A DNA stretch of 64,000 bases from positions 1 to 64,000 of the forward strand of contig CAJUQQ010000001.1 of NCBI GenBank assembly GCA_910588175.1. Reading direction: 5' to 3'. This document shows positions 15,890 to 23,608 of this stretch, piece after piece. Source of the DNA: an uncultured Oscillibacter sp. Lineage in GTDB: Bacteria; Bacillota; Clostridia; Oscillospirales; Oscillospiraceae. The first letter of the stretch is position 1; each line of letters begins with the position of its first letter. A model generated the notes under the pieces. It did not search any database and was not told the DNA's origin. It saw only the letters and a list, made by a program, of their open reading frames with translations. A program made the translations under genes and the position numbers.

Positions 15890-17527
15890 ATGTCGACGAA
15901 GAAAAAGCAGTCCTTCTTAGGCGGCGCGGCCATTCTGGCCTCTGCGGTAGCCATTGTGAAGCTTCTGGGCGCGGTGTATAAAATTCCCTTCGGAAACATC
16001 GTTGGCCCCGAGGGACAGACTTATTTCAATGTGGCGTACAACATCTATAACGTTCTCCTGACCATTTCCACCGCCGGTCTCCCGCTGGCCATTTCCAAGC
16101 TCACCAGCCAGGCCCACACGCAGGGCCGGGAGAATCAGAAGCGCAAGATTTTCAGCACGGCAATCTGGCTCTTCTTCGCCATGGGCCTGGTGGGGACCCT
16201 GCTGATGTATTTCGGCGCGGAGCGTCTGGCGGCCTTTATGAACGAGCCTCTGGGCTATTGGCCTATCCGGGCTCTGGCTCCCGCCGTGTTCTGCGTGTGC
16301 CTGCTGGCCTGTATGCGGGGCTATACCCAGGGCCAGGGGAACATGACGCCGACCGCCGTCTCCCAGATTTTGGAGGCCCTGTGCAAGCTGGGCCTGGGCC
16401 TGGCCCTGGCCTGGTACTTCCTCAAGCTGGGGATGGGGCTGGACATCGCCGCCGCCGGAGCCATTCTGGGCGTCACCGCCGGAACGTTTTTGTCCCTGCT
16501 GTACCTGATTTTCTATCTGCTGCGCCGCCGGAACCGGCAGACCTCTCTGGATGTGCCGGACAGCGGCGGGAAGCTGATGCGCCAGATTTTGGCCATCGGG
16601 ATTCCCATTACCCTCAGCAACTCCGCCATGAGCATCATTACGCTGGTGGACACCAAAATCGTCCTGGGACGCCTGCGGGACATTCCCGCCCTGGCGGACT
16701 CGGCGGCGGAGCTGTTCGGACAGTATACCTTTGGAATGAACCTCATCAATCTGCCGCCCTCTTTTGTCTTCCCTGTCACGATGAGCCTGATTCCCTTCGC
16801 GGCGGCGGCGCTGACCCGCCGGGACCACGCGGAGGCGGGACGGATTGTCTCCTCGGGCTTCCGGATTGTGGCGGTGCTGGCCATTCCCGCCGGGGTGGGG
16901 CTGAGCGTGGTGGGTGGACCGGCTCTTCAGATGCTCTATCCTCTCCGTCAGGCGGACGCCATTGCTGCCGGGCCCCATATGCGCTGGCTGGGGATCGCCT
17001 GCGTTTTCATGTGCCTGATGAACCTGACCAACGTGATTCTCCAGACCTACGGCAAAGAGATGATACCCATCTGGACAGTGATTGCGGGCGGCGTGACAAA
17101 GGTGGTCATGAATTATATTCTGGTGGGAAATCCCGCGATTAACATCCACGGCGCGCCCATCTCCACCCTGTGCTGCTATGTGGTGATTGTCGGCTTGAAC
17201 CTGTTCTTTGTCTGGAAGTATTCCCCGGAGAAGCCACGCTACCTCCAGATCTTTGCCAAGCCGGCCATTGCCTCCGCTTTGATGGGCGGGGCGGTCTGGG
17301 CGGTTCACGGCTTCCTGAGCCGCGCTTTGTTCAGCGTACTGACCTCTGGGGAGCGGACAGTCGAACGGGCGTCTTATATGACCAACGCCGCCGCCACTCT
17401 CTGCGGCATCCTGGCAGGGGTAATCGTTTACGCCATTTTGGTGGTCGCGATGCGGATTTTGCGGGCGGAAGACCTGAAAACGATACCCCACGGCGCGAAG
17501 CTGGCAAAATTGTTGCATTTGCGCTAA
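15890..17527 (+). CDS. polysaccharide/lipid flippase, SpoVB/YabM type
   Basis: This 545-residue MATE/MOP-superfamily protein has about 14 hydrophobic segments starting at residue 8. The typical 'KLLGAVYKIPFGNIVGPEG' N-terminus and 'GLPLAISKL' loop identify the SpoVB/YabM group. Members flip lipid-linked precursors; the position before mazG matches YabM of the Bacillus yab cluster, and a role in envelope or spore peptidoglycan assembly is inferred. A GAGGT box lies 9 bases before the ATG. It opens the yab-type cluster and has its own upstream terminator. Confidence 0.87.
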   Translation: MSTKKKQSFLGGAAILASAVAIVKLLGAVYKIPFGNIVGPEGQTYFNVAYNIYNVLLTISTAGLPLAISKLTSQAHTQGRENQKRKIFSTAIWLFFAMGLVGTLLMYFGAERLAAFMNEPLGYWPIRALAPAVFCVCLLACMRGYTQGQGNMTPTAVSQILEALCKLGLGLALAWYFLKLGMGLDIAAAGAILGVTAGTFLSLLYLIFYLLRRRNRQTSLDVPDSGGKLMRQILAIGIPITLSNSAMSIITLVDTKIVLGRLRDIPALADSAAELFGQYTFGMNLINLPPSFVFPVTMSLIPFAAAALTRRDHAEAGRIVSSGFRIVAVLAIPAGVGLSVVGGPALQMLYPLRQADAIAAGPHMRWLGIACVFMCLMNLTNVILQTYGKEMIPIWTVIAGGVTKVVMNYILVGNPAINIHGAPISTLCCYVVIVGLNLFFVWKYSPEKPRYLQIFAKPAIASALMGGAVWAVHGFLSRALFSVLTSGERTVERASYMTNAAATLCGILAGVIVYAILVVAMRILRAEDLKTIPHGAKLAKLLHLR

Positions 17528-17603
17528 AAAATTGTGAAGAATGGAATAATTCTGATAATTTTCCAACTTTTTTCTCGAAATTTCTTGCAAAGGCGGGCAA
17601 TCT

Positions 17604-18407
17604 ATGGTAGATTTTCAAAGGAAGCGCCGCTACGGCTGGGAGGACTTTCTGGAGATCATGCGGCTGCTGCGGGCGCCGGGGGGCTGTCCCTGGGACGCGG
17701 AACAGACCCATGGCTCCATCCGTCGAAATTTTCTGGAGGAGACCTGTGAGGCGCTGGACGCTCTCGACCGGGACGATCCGGCGGATATGTGCGAGGAGCT
17801 GGGAGACGTACTGATGCAGGTGGCCTTCCACGCGCAGATTGAGACGGAGCGTGGCCGCTTCACCATGGATGACGTGGTGGACGGCGTGGCCCAAAAGCTG
17901 GTCTACCGTCATCCCCATGTCTTCGGGACGGTGGAGGTGGCGGACAGCCAAGAGGTTCTGGTGAATTGGGAGGCGCTGAAGCGGAAGGAGAAATCCCAGG
18001 CCACCACCGCCGACGCCATTGAGGCCGTGCCCCACACCCTGCCCGCACTCTGGCGGGCGGAGAAGATTGGAAGCAAAACCGCCAAGGCCGGCTTTGACTG
18101 GTCCAGCGCCCTCAGCGCGTTGGGAAAGCTGGAGGAGGAGGTCCGGGAACTGCGGACGGCCCTGGAGGCCGGAGAAGCGCCGGACGCGCCTCACGGCGTC
18201 CGGGAGGAGCTGGGAGATCTGCTCTTCATCACCGCGAAAGTGGCCCAGATGTCCGGCGTAGACCCGGAGGATGCCCTCCATGGGGCCTGCGACAAGTTCG
18301 ACGCCCGGTTTCGCCGGGTAGAGGCTGCGGCGGACAAGCCTTTGGGGGAATACACGGAGGCGGAACTGGTAAACCTTTGGAGGGCCGCCAAAAACGAGGA
18401 GTCTTAA
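17604..18407 (+). CDS. mazG: nucleoside triphosphate pyrophosphohydrolase MazG
   Basis: The 267-residue product has two MazG domains. The first carries 'GGCPWDAEQTH' and the metal-binding 'EETCEALDAL..EELGDVL' helices (about 31-75). The second has 'LEEEVRELRTAL..EELGDLLF' (about 175-215). It hydrolyses non-canonical or surplus NTPs to NMP and pyrophosphate. The position after the flippase matches Bacillus YabN, but the SAM-methyltransferase half of YabN is absent. The ribosome binding site is weak. Confidence 0.9.
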   Translation: MVDFQRKRRYGWEDFLEIMRLLRAPGGCPWDAEQTHGSIRRNFLEETCEALDALDRDDPADMCEELGDVLMQVAFHAQIETERGRFTMDDVVDGVAQKLVYRHPHVFGTVEVADSQEVLVNWEALKRKEKSQATTADAIEAVPHTLPALWRAEKIGSKTAKAGFDWSSALSALGKLEEEVRELRTALEAGEAPDAPHGVREELGDLLFITAKVAQMSGVDPEDALHGACDKFDARFRRVEAAADKPLGEYTEAELVNLWRAAKNEES

Positions 18408-18462
18408 CACGCGACTGCGTTAAGAATAATAGAACACAAATGATTGCAGGAGGATACCATTC

Positions 18463-18738
18463 ATGAACAAGGCAGAACTCATCAATGTCGTTGCCGAGGC
18501 CGCCGAAGTCTCTAAAAAGGATGCCGAGGCTGTGATTACCGCCACGCTGGACGCCATCAGCGATGCCCTGAAAGAGGGCGAGAAGGTCCAGCTGGTGGGC
18601 TTTGGCTCCTTTGAAGTGAAAAAGCGGGCGGCCCGGGTAGGCCGGAATCCCAAGACCAAGGAGCCCATTGAGATTCCCGCCTCTACCGTGCCGGTGTTCA
18701 AGGCCGGCAAGGTCCTGAAAGACACCGTGGGCGGCTGA
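18463..18738 (+). CDS. hup: HU-family nucleoid DNA-binding protein
   Basis: The 91-residue product is a canonical HU: '[11 protein letters not shown]' dimerisation helices, 'GFGSFEV' and the DNA-clasping arm '[15 protein letters not shown]'. It bends and compacts DNA. CAGGAGG precedes the ATG. It is inserted between mazG and rqcP of the yab-type cluster, an arrangement common in Clostridia, and is followed by its own hairpin terminator. Confidence 0.96.
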   Translation: MNKAELINVVAEAAEVSKKDAEAVITATLDAISDALKEGEKVQLVGFGSFEVKKRAARVGRNPKTKEPIEIPASTVPVFKAGKVLKDTVGG

Positions 18739-18760
18739 CCTGGGGGACGTGTCTGATTTG

Positions 18761-18794
18761 CTGCCGGCAGGGGAACTGCCGGCAGTTCGATTTT
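18761..18794 (+). terminator. hairpin between HU and rqcP
   Basis: A perfect 10-bp stem CTGCCGGCAG/CTGCCGGCAG (18761-18785) is followed by TTCGATTTT. The short T run suggests partial termination, setting a high HU to low downstream ratio. Confidence 0.65.
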
Positions 18795-18815
18795 CCATAG
18801 AAAGGGGAGTTCTCC

Positions 18816-19058
18816 ATGCGCCTGGATAAATATCTCAAGGTCTCCCGCCTCATCAAGCGGCGGACCATGGCTAACGAAGCCTGTGATAACGGGCTTGTCT
18901 CCGTCAACGGACGCCCCGCCCGGGCCTCTTATGAGGTGAAGGTGGGAGACCGGATTTCGCTTCGCTTGGGGGCCAGGGAGGTGACGGTGGAGGTTCTGGC
19001 CGTGCAGGAGACCGTACGGCAGGCCGACGCCGCCGCGCTTTACAAGCAGCTGTCCTAA
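18816..19058 (+). CDS. rqcP: S4-domain ribosome quality control protein RqcP
   Basis: This 80-residue protein is a stand-alone S4 RNA-binding domain: 'MRLDKYLKVSRLIKRRTMA' followed by 'DNGLVSVNGRPA'. It corresponds to YabO/RqcP, which works with RqcH in poly-Ala tailing of stalled 50S-bound peptides. The neighbourhood is syntenic with Bacillus. The TAA stop codon is also the left TAA duplication of the inserted element that follows, so the reading frame is intact. Confidence 0.9.
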   Translation: MRLDKYLKVSRLIKRRTMANEACDNGLVSVNGRPARASYEVKVGDRISLRLGAREVTVEVLAVQETVRQADAAALYKQLS

Positions 19059-19415
19059 AGCCTATTCGCATAAACCCAAGCGCGCGTCTTTCCGGAAAAT
19101 TTCGCAATCTACTACGTAAAAAATTTTTGACGCAGGTCCGCACGCCCGCAAATGTTTGCCTTGTGTCCGGCGAAAACTTGCTCGAAAATCCGCGTGTCTG
19201 CCTGACACGAACAGGCCGTTGAGTCTGTTCCAAAACCGCCAAACGCCGCCTTGGGGCATCTTTTTCGCCAGGGCCGCTTGATTTGACGGGAAATCCGTTC
19301 GGATTCCTGGTCAAATCGCCTTGCCTGACTGGAAAATCTGCCCAAATCCGGATTTTCACCGGTTTTAGTACAGACTCGAAAAACCGGCATTCCTGACTGC
19401 GAATACAAGTTCTAA
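19056..19415. mobile_element. MITE-like element, 360 bp, flanked by TAA
   Basis: TAA occurs at 19056-19058 and again at 19413-19415. Immediately inside are AGCCTATTCGCA and, reversed at the right end, GAACTTGTATTCGCA, which share TATTCGCA. The right end also matches the element at 40358 (GAACCTGTATTCACA). The 350-bp interior has no convincing gene; the short frames in it lack ribosome binding sites and disagree in composition with real neighbours. It accounts for the large gap between rqcP and yabP; without it these genes would be about 44 bp apart. Confidence 0.65.
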
Positions 19416-19459
19416 TCCCGTCCCTCCCGCCATATCCTGTGGACAGGGAGGGACGAACC

Positions 19460-19741
19460 ATGAACGATTACTCTATGCCCCAAGCCGCCGCGCACCGCCT
19501 GGAGCTGGACGGGAGGGAGAGCCTGACCGTCTCCGGCGTGGAGGACGTGGAGCGCTTTGACGAGACCGGCATTGTCATGTCCACCGCCGCGGGGACCCTG
19601 GTGGTCACAGGGGAGGACCTGCACATCGGGAAGCTGTCCCTGGACGGCGGCGAGCTCCATGTGGACGGGAGAATCGACTCTCTGTCCTATGAGGACCAGG
19701 GCCCCGGCCGGGGCGGCCTGCTGGGCCGTCTGTTCGGATAG
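19460..19741 (+). CDS. yabP: sporulation protein YabP
   Basis: This 93-residue protein has the YabP fold: 'RLELDGRESLTVSGVEDVERFDE' near the start and the repeated 'LVVTGEDLHIGKLSLDGGELHVDG' strand pattern. YabP is a small sporulation protein expressed in the mother cell; its activity is unknown. The start at 19460 is chosen because GGGAGG lies 8 bases upstream; a GTG at 19439 is in frame but falls in an upstream hairpin (GTCCCTCCC/GGGAGGGAC, 19421-19454). yabQ follows 2 bases later. Confidence 0.85.
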   Translation: MNDYSMPQAAAHRLELDGRESLTVSGVEDVERFDETGIVMSTAAGTLVVTGEDLHIGKLSLDGGELHVDGRIDSLSYEDQGPGRGGLLGRLFG

Positions 19742-19743
19742 GG

Positions 19744-20409
19744 ATGGGCGTCCAAGCGGCCCAGCAAATGCTGGTGTTTGGGCAGTCCATCCTCTTGGGG
19801 CTGTCCGCCGGTCTGCTGTACGATCTGCTGCGCCCCTTCCGGGTCCGGGCTCCCCGGTTTACCGGGGTGCTGGACGGCGCGTACTGCCTGATTGTGGGAA
19901 GCGTCATGTTCCTCTTTCTGCTGCGCCGGGGGGCGGGACAGCTCCGGGGCTTTGTGCTGGTGGGGGCCCTGGGAGGCGCGGTGCTGTTTTTCTGCGCTTT
20001 TTCGGAGCTTTTGCGTCCTTTATGGGCTTTTTGGGCGGATACGCTGGCTTTTTTGTGGAGAATGCTCTGCCTTCCTGCCCGGTGGGCAAGAATTTTTTGC
20101 AAAAAAATACTCCGCTTCGGAAAAAACCTCTTTTATTTTTGGCGCAAATGCTTTACAATAAAGAAAAGTGGGTACGGGCTCGGAAAGGGGGGCGGCAGGA
20201 ATGGCAAAGCAGCGAAAAACACCAAAGGCGGTAAAGCTCCGCGCGGGCCTTCTGACAAAGCTGCTGATTGTCATCCTGCTGGCCGCTCTGGTGTGCGAGG
20301 TGTACGCCCTGCGGGAGCAGGTGTCGGACGCGGAGGCGGAAAAGTTGAGAGTCGCCGCCCTGGTGGAGGGAAAACGCCAGGAAAACGACGCCCTGCGGGC
20401 GGACATTGA
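19744..20409 (+). CDS. yabQ: sporulation membrane protein YabQ (C-terminus overprinted)
   Basis: The first 150 residues carry the YabQ pattern: 'GQSILLGLSAGLLYDLLRPFR' and four or so hydrophobic segments (about 8-26, 37-55, 62-84 and 92-112). The final 70 residues (from about 20201) are Gly/Lys/Arg-rich and overlap the divIC gene in another frame for about 209 bases, which is unusually long. Either the original stop codon was lost, or a frameshift lies near 20160-20200. The upstream membrane domain should still function. YabQ is needed for spore cortex formation in Bacillus. Confidence 0.75.
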   Translation: MGVQAAQQMLVFGQSILLGLSAGLLYDLLRPFRVRAPRFTGVLDGAYCLIVGSVMFLFLLRRGAGQLRGFVLVGALGGAVLFFCAFSELLRPLWAFWADTLAFLWRMLCLPARWARIFCKKILRFGKNLFYFWRKCFTIKKSGYGLGKGGGRNGKAAKNTKGGKAPRGPSDKAADCHPAGRSGVRGVRPAGAGVGRGGGKVESRRPGGGKTPGKRRPAGGH

Positions 20410-20503
20410 GGAGGGCTGCACACCTGAGAAGATGCAGGAAATCGCCCGCCGGGAGTTGGGCTGGGTCCTGCCCGGTGAGTACGTGTTCGAGGTGGGCAGC
20501 TGA
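20201..20503 (+). CDS. divIC: septum formation initiator DivIC/FtsB
   Basis: The product has 100 residues: a short basic cytoplasmic tail, one membrane helix (about 22-42), then a coiled coil ('LREQVSDAEAEKLRVAALVEG') and a C-terminal 'RRELGWVLPGE' motif typical of the DivIC/FtsB family. It joins the FtsL/FtsQ divisome complex. ATG at 20201 is chosen (AGGA directly before it and AAAGGGG further up); a GTG at 20168 would extend it by 11 residues. The start lies inside yabQ in another frame. Confidence 0.87.
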   Translation: MAKQRKTPKAVKLRAGLLTKLLIVILLAALVCEVYALREQVSDAEAEKLRVAALVEGKRQENDALRADIEEGCTPEKMQEIARRELGWVLPGEYVFEVGS

Positions 20504-20555
20504 AACCGGGCCATGTTCCCCGCGCGAATCAAGGGAAGGAGAAACTAGAAACCGT

Positions 20556-21032
20556 ATGGAGCCTCAGGTTGGGAGTATTCTGGAAGGCAAAGTCACCAGT
20601 ATCATGAAATTCGGCGCCTTTGTGGCGCTGGAGGGAGGCGGCTCCGGGCTGGTACATATCTCGGAGATCGCCAATACCTTTGTGGAGGACGTACATGATC
20701 ACCTCCAGACAGGGCAGGCCGTCAAGGTCCTGGTTCTGTCGGCGGAGAACGGGAGAGTCAACCTCTCCATCAAAAAAGCCCTGCCCCAGCAGGAGCGGCG
20801 GCCCGTCCGTCCCTCCCGGCCTGGGCCGGGACCTCAGGCTGGAGGAGGGCCCCGCCCGGCGTCCCGGCCCGTTCCGCCGCCGCTTCAGGGCCGGGGAAGG
20901 CCCGAGCCTCTGCCGCCGTCGGGCGATCAGGCCTTCGAGGACAAGCTGAAGCGCTTCCTGTCCTCCTCCGAGGGGAAGATGGCGGACTTGAACCGCAGCA
21001 TGGACGGCAAGCGGGGGAGAAGAAGGAAATGA
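20556..21032 (+). CDS. S1 RNA-binding domain protein (YabR-like)
   Basis: This 158-residue protein has one S1 domain (about 4-75) with 'GSILEGKVTSIMKFGAFVAL' and 'GLVHISEIA', then a Pro/Arg/Gly-rich linker and a helical basic C-terminus. It corresponds to YabR, encoded after divIC in Bacillus. A general RNA or ribosome-associated role is inferred from the S1 fold. AAGGAG is 14 bases before the ATG, longer than usual. A strong terminator ends the cluster. Confidence 0.85.
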   Translation: MEPQVGSILEGKVTSIMKFGAFVALEGGGSGLVHISEIANTFVEDVHDHLQTGQAVKVLVLSAENGRVNLSIKKALPQQERRPVRPSRPGPGPQAGGGPRPASRPVPPPLQGRGRPEPLPPSGDQAFEDKLKRFLSSSEGKMADLNRSMDGKRGRRRK

Positions 21033-21034
21033 CC

Positions 21035-21066
21035 AAAACCGCCTGGAGACAGGCGGTTTTTTCCCG
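21035..21066 (+). terminator. intrinsic terminator of the yab-type cluster
   Basis: AAAACCGCCTG, a gaga loop, then CAGGCGGTTTTTT (21035-21062). Confidence 0.88.
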
Positions 21067-21357
21067 GTAAAAAAAGGAGCCGCACAGCAAATGCCATGCG
21101 GCCCAAGCGGGTGGGATATTGGAAAGCTTCCTATATCAAAGTACCATAATTTCCAATCTTTGTAAATAGGAGCTTTTGCCGTTTTTTGTCTTCTTTTGAC
21201 GAATGCCGCCGCTCCGAAAGGAGGACGGAAATTTTTTGTGAATTTTATGAAAAAGCGCCGCTTCCCTCTTCCCATTTCAATACAAATATGTTATATTATA
21301 CAAAAGGGGTCCCCCATTCCCGCCGCGTCCCCTTTTCACACGAAAGGAGCGATCTCG
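21067..21357. other. intergenic leader region before hpf
   Basis: No gene is seen in this 290-bp stretch. It contains a weak hairpin (GCCGCA/TGCGGC near 21079-21102) and a wider inverted repeat (ATTGGAAA at 21118, TTTCCAAT to 21157). Near 21291-21300 is an AT-rich TTATATTATA that could hold the -10 of the hpf promoter; no good -35 is visible, so an alternative sigma factor is possible. Confidence 0.4.
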
Positions 21358-21903
21358 ATGAAGTACACCTACGCCTGCAAGAAGGTCTCCCTCAACGATT
21401 CCATCAAGGCTTACACGGAAAAGAAAATCGCCAAGCTGGAGAAGTATTTCCGGGAGGACACCACCGCGTTTGTGACGTTCTCGGTGGAGAAGGACCACCG
21501 CTGCACGGTGGAGATCACCGTTCGGAGCGGCGGCGCACTGCTCCGGGCCCAGACGGAGGCGCCGGACGGCGATATGCGCGGCGCCGTAGATGCCGCCGTG
21601 GGCTATATCGAGCGCCAGATTTTGAAGAACAAGACCCGGCTGTCCAAGCGCCTGCGGAGCGAGGGCTTCCCGCCGCCCGCTCCCGTCAGCGATTTCGACG
21701 TGACGGAGGAAACGGAGTTCCCCGTGGTCCGCACCAAGCGCTTTGCCGTGAAGCCCATGAGCACGGAGGAAGCTATTTTGCAGATGAACCTGCTGGACCA
21801 CAGCTTCTTCATTTTCCGTAGCAGCGAGGATGACGGCCTGTGCATTGTTTACCGCCGGAAGAGCGGCGGCTATGGCCTCATCGTCACCGACGAAGAGGAC
21901 TGA
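21358..21903 (+). CDS. hpf: long-form ribosome hibernation promoting factor
   Basis: The 181-residue product has the N-terminal HPF/YfiA domain (about 1-98, 'KVSLNDSIKAYTEKKIAKLEKYF') and the C-terminal dimerisation domain (about 122-178, 'VVRTKRFAVKPMSTEEAILQMNLLDHSFFIF'-type). This is the long form that drives 100S ribosome dimers in stationary phase. GAAAGGAG lies 8 bases before the ATG; an upstream in-frame extension has no such signal. It is monocistronic, with a strong terminator. Confidence 0.95.
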   Translation: MKYTYACKKVSLNDSIKAYTEKKIAKLEKYFREDTTAFVTFSVEKDHRCTVEITVRSGGALLRAQTEAPDGDMRGAVDAAVGYIERQILKNKTRLSKRLRSEGFPPPAPVSDFDVTEETEFPVVRTKRFAVKPMSTEEAILQMNLLDHSFFIFRSSEDDGLCIVYRRKSGGYGLIVTDEED

Positions 21904-21912
21904 ATATCATAG

Positions 21913-21942
21913 ATTGGGGGCCGGAAGGCCCCCAATTTTTTG
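21913..21942 (+). terminator. intrinsic terminator after hpf
   Basis: ATTGGGGGCC, ggaa loop, GGCCCCCAAT, then TTTTTT. Confidence 0.9.
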
Positions 21943-22049
21943 TACCCGCCGCTTTCCGGAGGGATACATAAGGCCGAGCCTCCCCTCCGTATACTGTACC
22001 CGTGGGGCGGTGCTGCCTCCGCCTGGAAGCGGCGAAACAGGAGGGCTGT

Positions 22050-23606
22050 ATGGAATACATCATCAAGTACACGGGGGATATCCTTTCTCTGGGCTATCCC
22101 ACAGAGCTGCTGGATGCCCAGTTTGCCATTATGGAGCTGGGAGACGAGGCGGCGGAGCGTCTGCTGGAGCACTGGCAGGTGACTAGCATTGAGCCCGCCC
22201 GGCGGCTCAGCGGCCTGTTGGACCGGAGCATGGAGGCGGCCTGTATTCCACCGGTCCAGCGGGCGAATGGCTTGGGGCTGACTGGCAGGGGCGTGCTCAT
22301 TGGCATTGTGGACTCGGGGATAGACCTGAACCACCCGGAGTTTCTGGGAGAGGACGGGATCAGCCGGGTTGCGGCCCTCTGGGACATGACGGTGGAGGGA
22401 ACGCCGCCCAGGGGCTTCCTCCATGGGACGGCTTATACCCGGGAGGAAATCGCCGCGGGACTGGTTTCCTCCGTGGACCAGGACGGCCACGGCACCGCCG
22501 TAGCCGCCATCGCCGCCGGCCGGAGCGGCGCGGCCCCCGGCGCGTCCATAGCCGCCGTGAAGCTGGCCAGCGCCCGGACCACGGACATCATGCGGGCGGT
22601 GAAATATCTGCTGGATCAGGCGGAGGAGCGGGGGATGCCCTGCGTGGTGAACCTGAGCTACGGCACCAACTGCGGGTCCCACCAGGGGCAGACGCTTTTT
22701 GAGTCCTACATCGACCAGTCCGCCCAGCGGGGGCGGAGCGTGGTGGTCTGCGCCGCTGGGAACGAGGGTTCCGGAGCCCATCACTTTCGGGGCCTGCTGG
22801 TAGAGGGCGGTGTGACGGACGCGGAGTTCACCATCTCTACCCGGCGGGAGCAAGTCTATCTGTCCCTCTGGAAAAATTTTGCCGACGAGGCGGCTTTCGA
22901 GCTGGTGCTGCCCAACGGACAGACCACCGGCCCGCTGGGGGAGGGAGCCCGTTTTCTCCGCTTCGGGTCCATCCGGGTGTCGGTGTTCTACGGCGTCCCC
23001 ACCCACTACACCGCCACGCAGGAGGCCCTGTTTTTACTGTCCGCTCCCGCCGGAGAGCTGGATGGCCTCTGGAAGCTGCGGTGCTATGGCAGAAAGGTGG
23101 CCGACGGACGCTTCGACGTGTGGCTGCCCACGATTGAGGAGGTCAGCGACCGCACCGCCTTCCTCCAGCCGGAGCCGGACCTGACCATCACCCTGCCTGC
23201 CACGGCTCTGTACCCTATTTCCGTGGGGGGCTTCCGGCCGGAGACGGAGACCATCAGCCCCTTCTCCGGCCGGGGGGATCAGGACTGCGCGGGGCGGGTG
23301 CTGCTGGACCTGGCGGCCCCGGCGGAGGCCGTCCGCTCCGCCAAGTCCGGAGGCGGCTACGACACCTTCACCGGGACCAGCATGGCGGCTCCCTTCGTCT
23401 CCGGCGCGGCGGCGCTGATGATGGAGTGGGGCATTGTCCAGGGAAACGACCTGTTCCTCTATGGCCAGCGGGTTAAGGCGTTTTTGTGCAAGGGGGCCCT
23501 CCGCAGTCCCTTCCTGGACTACCCGAATCCCCTGTGGGGATACGGGCGGCTGAATCTCTGTGGAACGATGAACGAGCTGGTCAGCCATTTGGAAAGGGGG
23601 CTTTGA
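22050..23606 (+). CDS. Csp-like subtilase (S8), first of a tandem pair
   Basis: The 518-residue product has a short prodomain-like N-terminus (about 1-75), catalytic Asp88 in 'GIVDSGID', His147 in 'DGHGTA' and Ser444 in 'GTSMAAP'. Between His and Ser lies an insertion of about 150 residues containing a jelly-roll-like segment ('FDVWLPT', about 352), as in clostridial Csp germination proteases. Csp enzymes process the cortex hydrolase SleC or sense germinants. All three catalytic residues are present. AGGAGG precedes the ATG at 22050. The partner gene starts 2 bases after its stop. Confidence 0.85.
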   Translation: MEYIIKYTGDILSLGYPTELLDAQFAIMELGDEAAERLLEHWQVTSIEPARRLSGLLDRSMEAACIPPVQRANGLGLTGRGVLIGIVDSGIDLNHPEFLGEDGISRVAALWDMTVEGTPPRGFLHGTAYTREEIAAGLVSSVDQDGHGTAVAAIAAGRSGAAPGASIAAVKLASARTTDIMRAVKYLLDQAEERGMPCVVNLSYGTNCGSHQGQTLFESYIDQSAQRGRSVVVCAAGNEGSGAHHFRGLLVEGGVTDAEFTISTRREQVYLSLWKNFADEAAFELVLPNGQTTGPLGEGARFLRFGSIRVSVFYGVPTHYTATQEALFLLSAPAGELDGLWKLRCYGRKVADGRFDVWLPTIEEVSDRTAFLQPEPDLTITLPATALYPISVGGFRPETETISPFSGRGDQDCAGRVLLDLAAPAEAVRSAKSGGGYDTFTGTSMAAPFVSGAAALMMEWGIVQGNDLFLYGQRVKAFLCKGALRSPFLDYPNPLWGYGRLNLCGTMNELVSHLERGL

Positions 23607-23608
23607 GC

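Noticed and set aside
19062..19410. Small minus-strand frames in the rqcP-yabP gap
   Set aside because: They fall within the TAA-flanked element, lack ribosome binding sites and have no recognisable domain.
21079..21157. Possible structured RNA between the S1 gene and hpf
   Set aside because: Only two weak inverted repeats are visible and they do not resemble a known leader; too little evidence to call an RNA gene.
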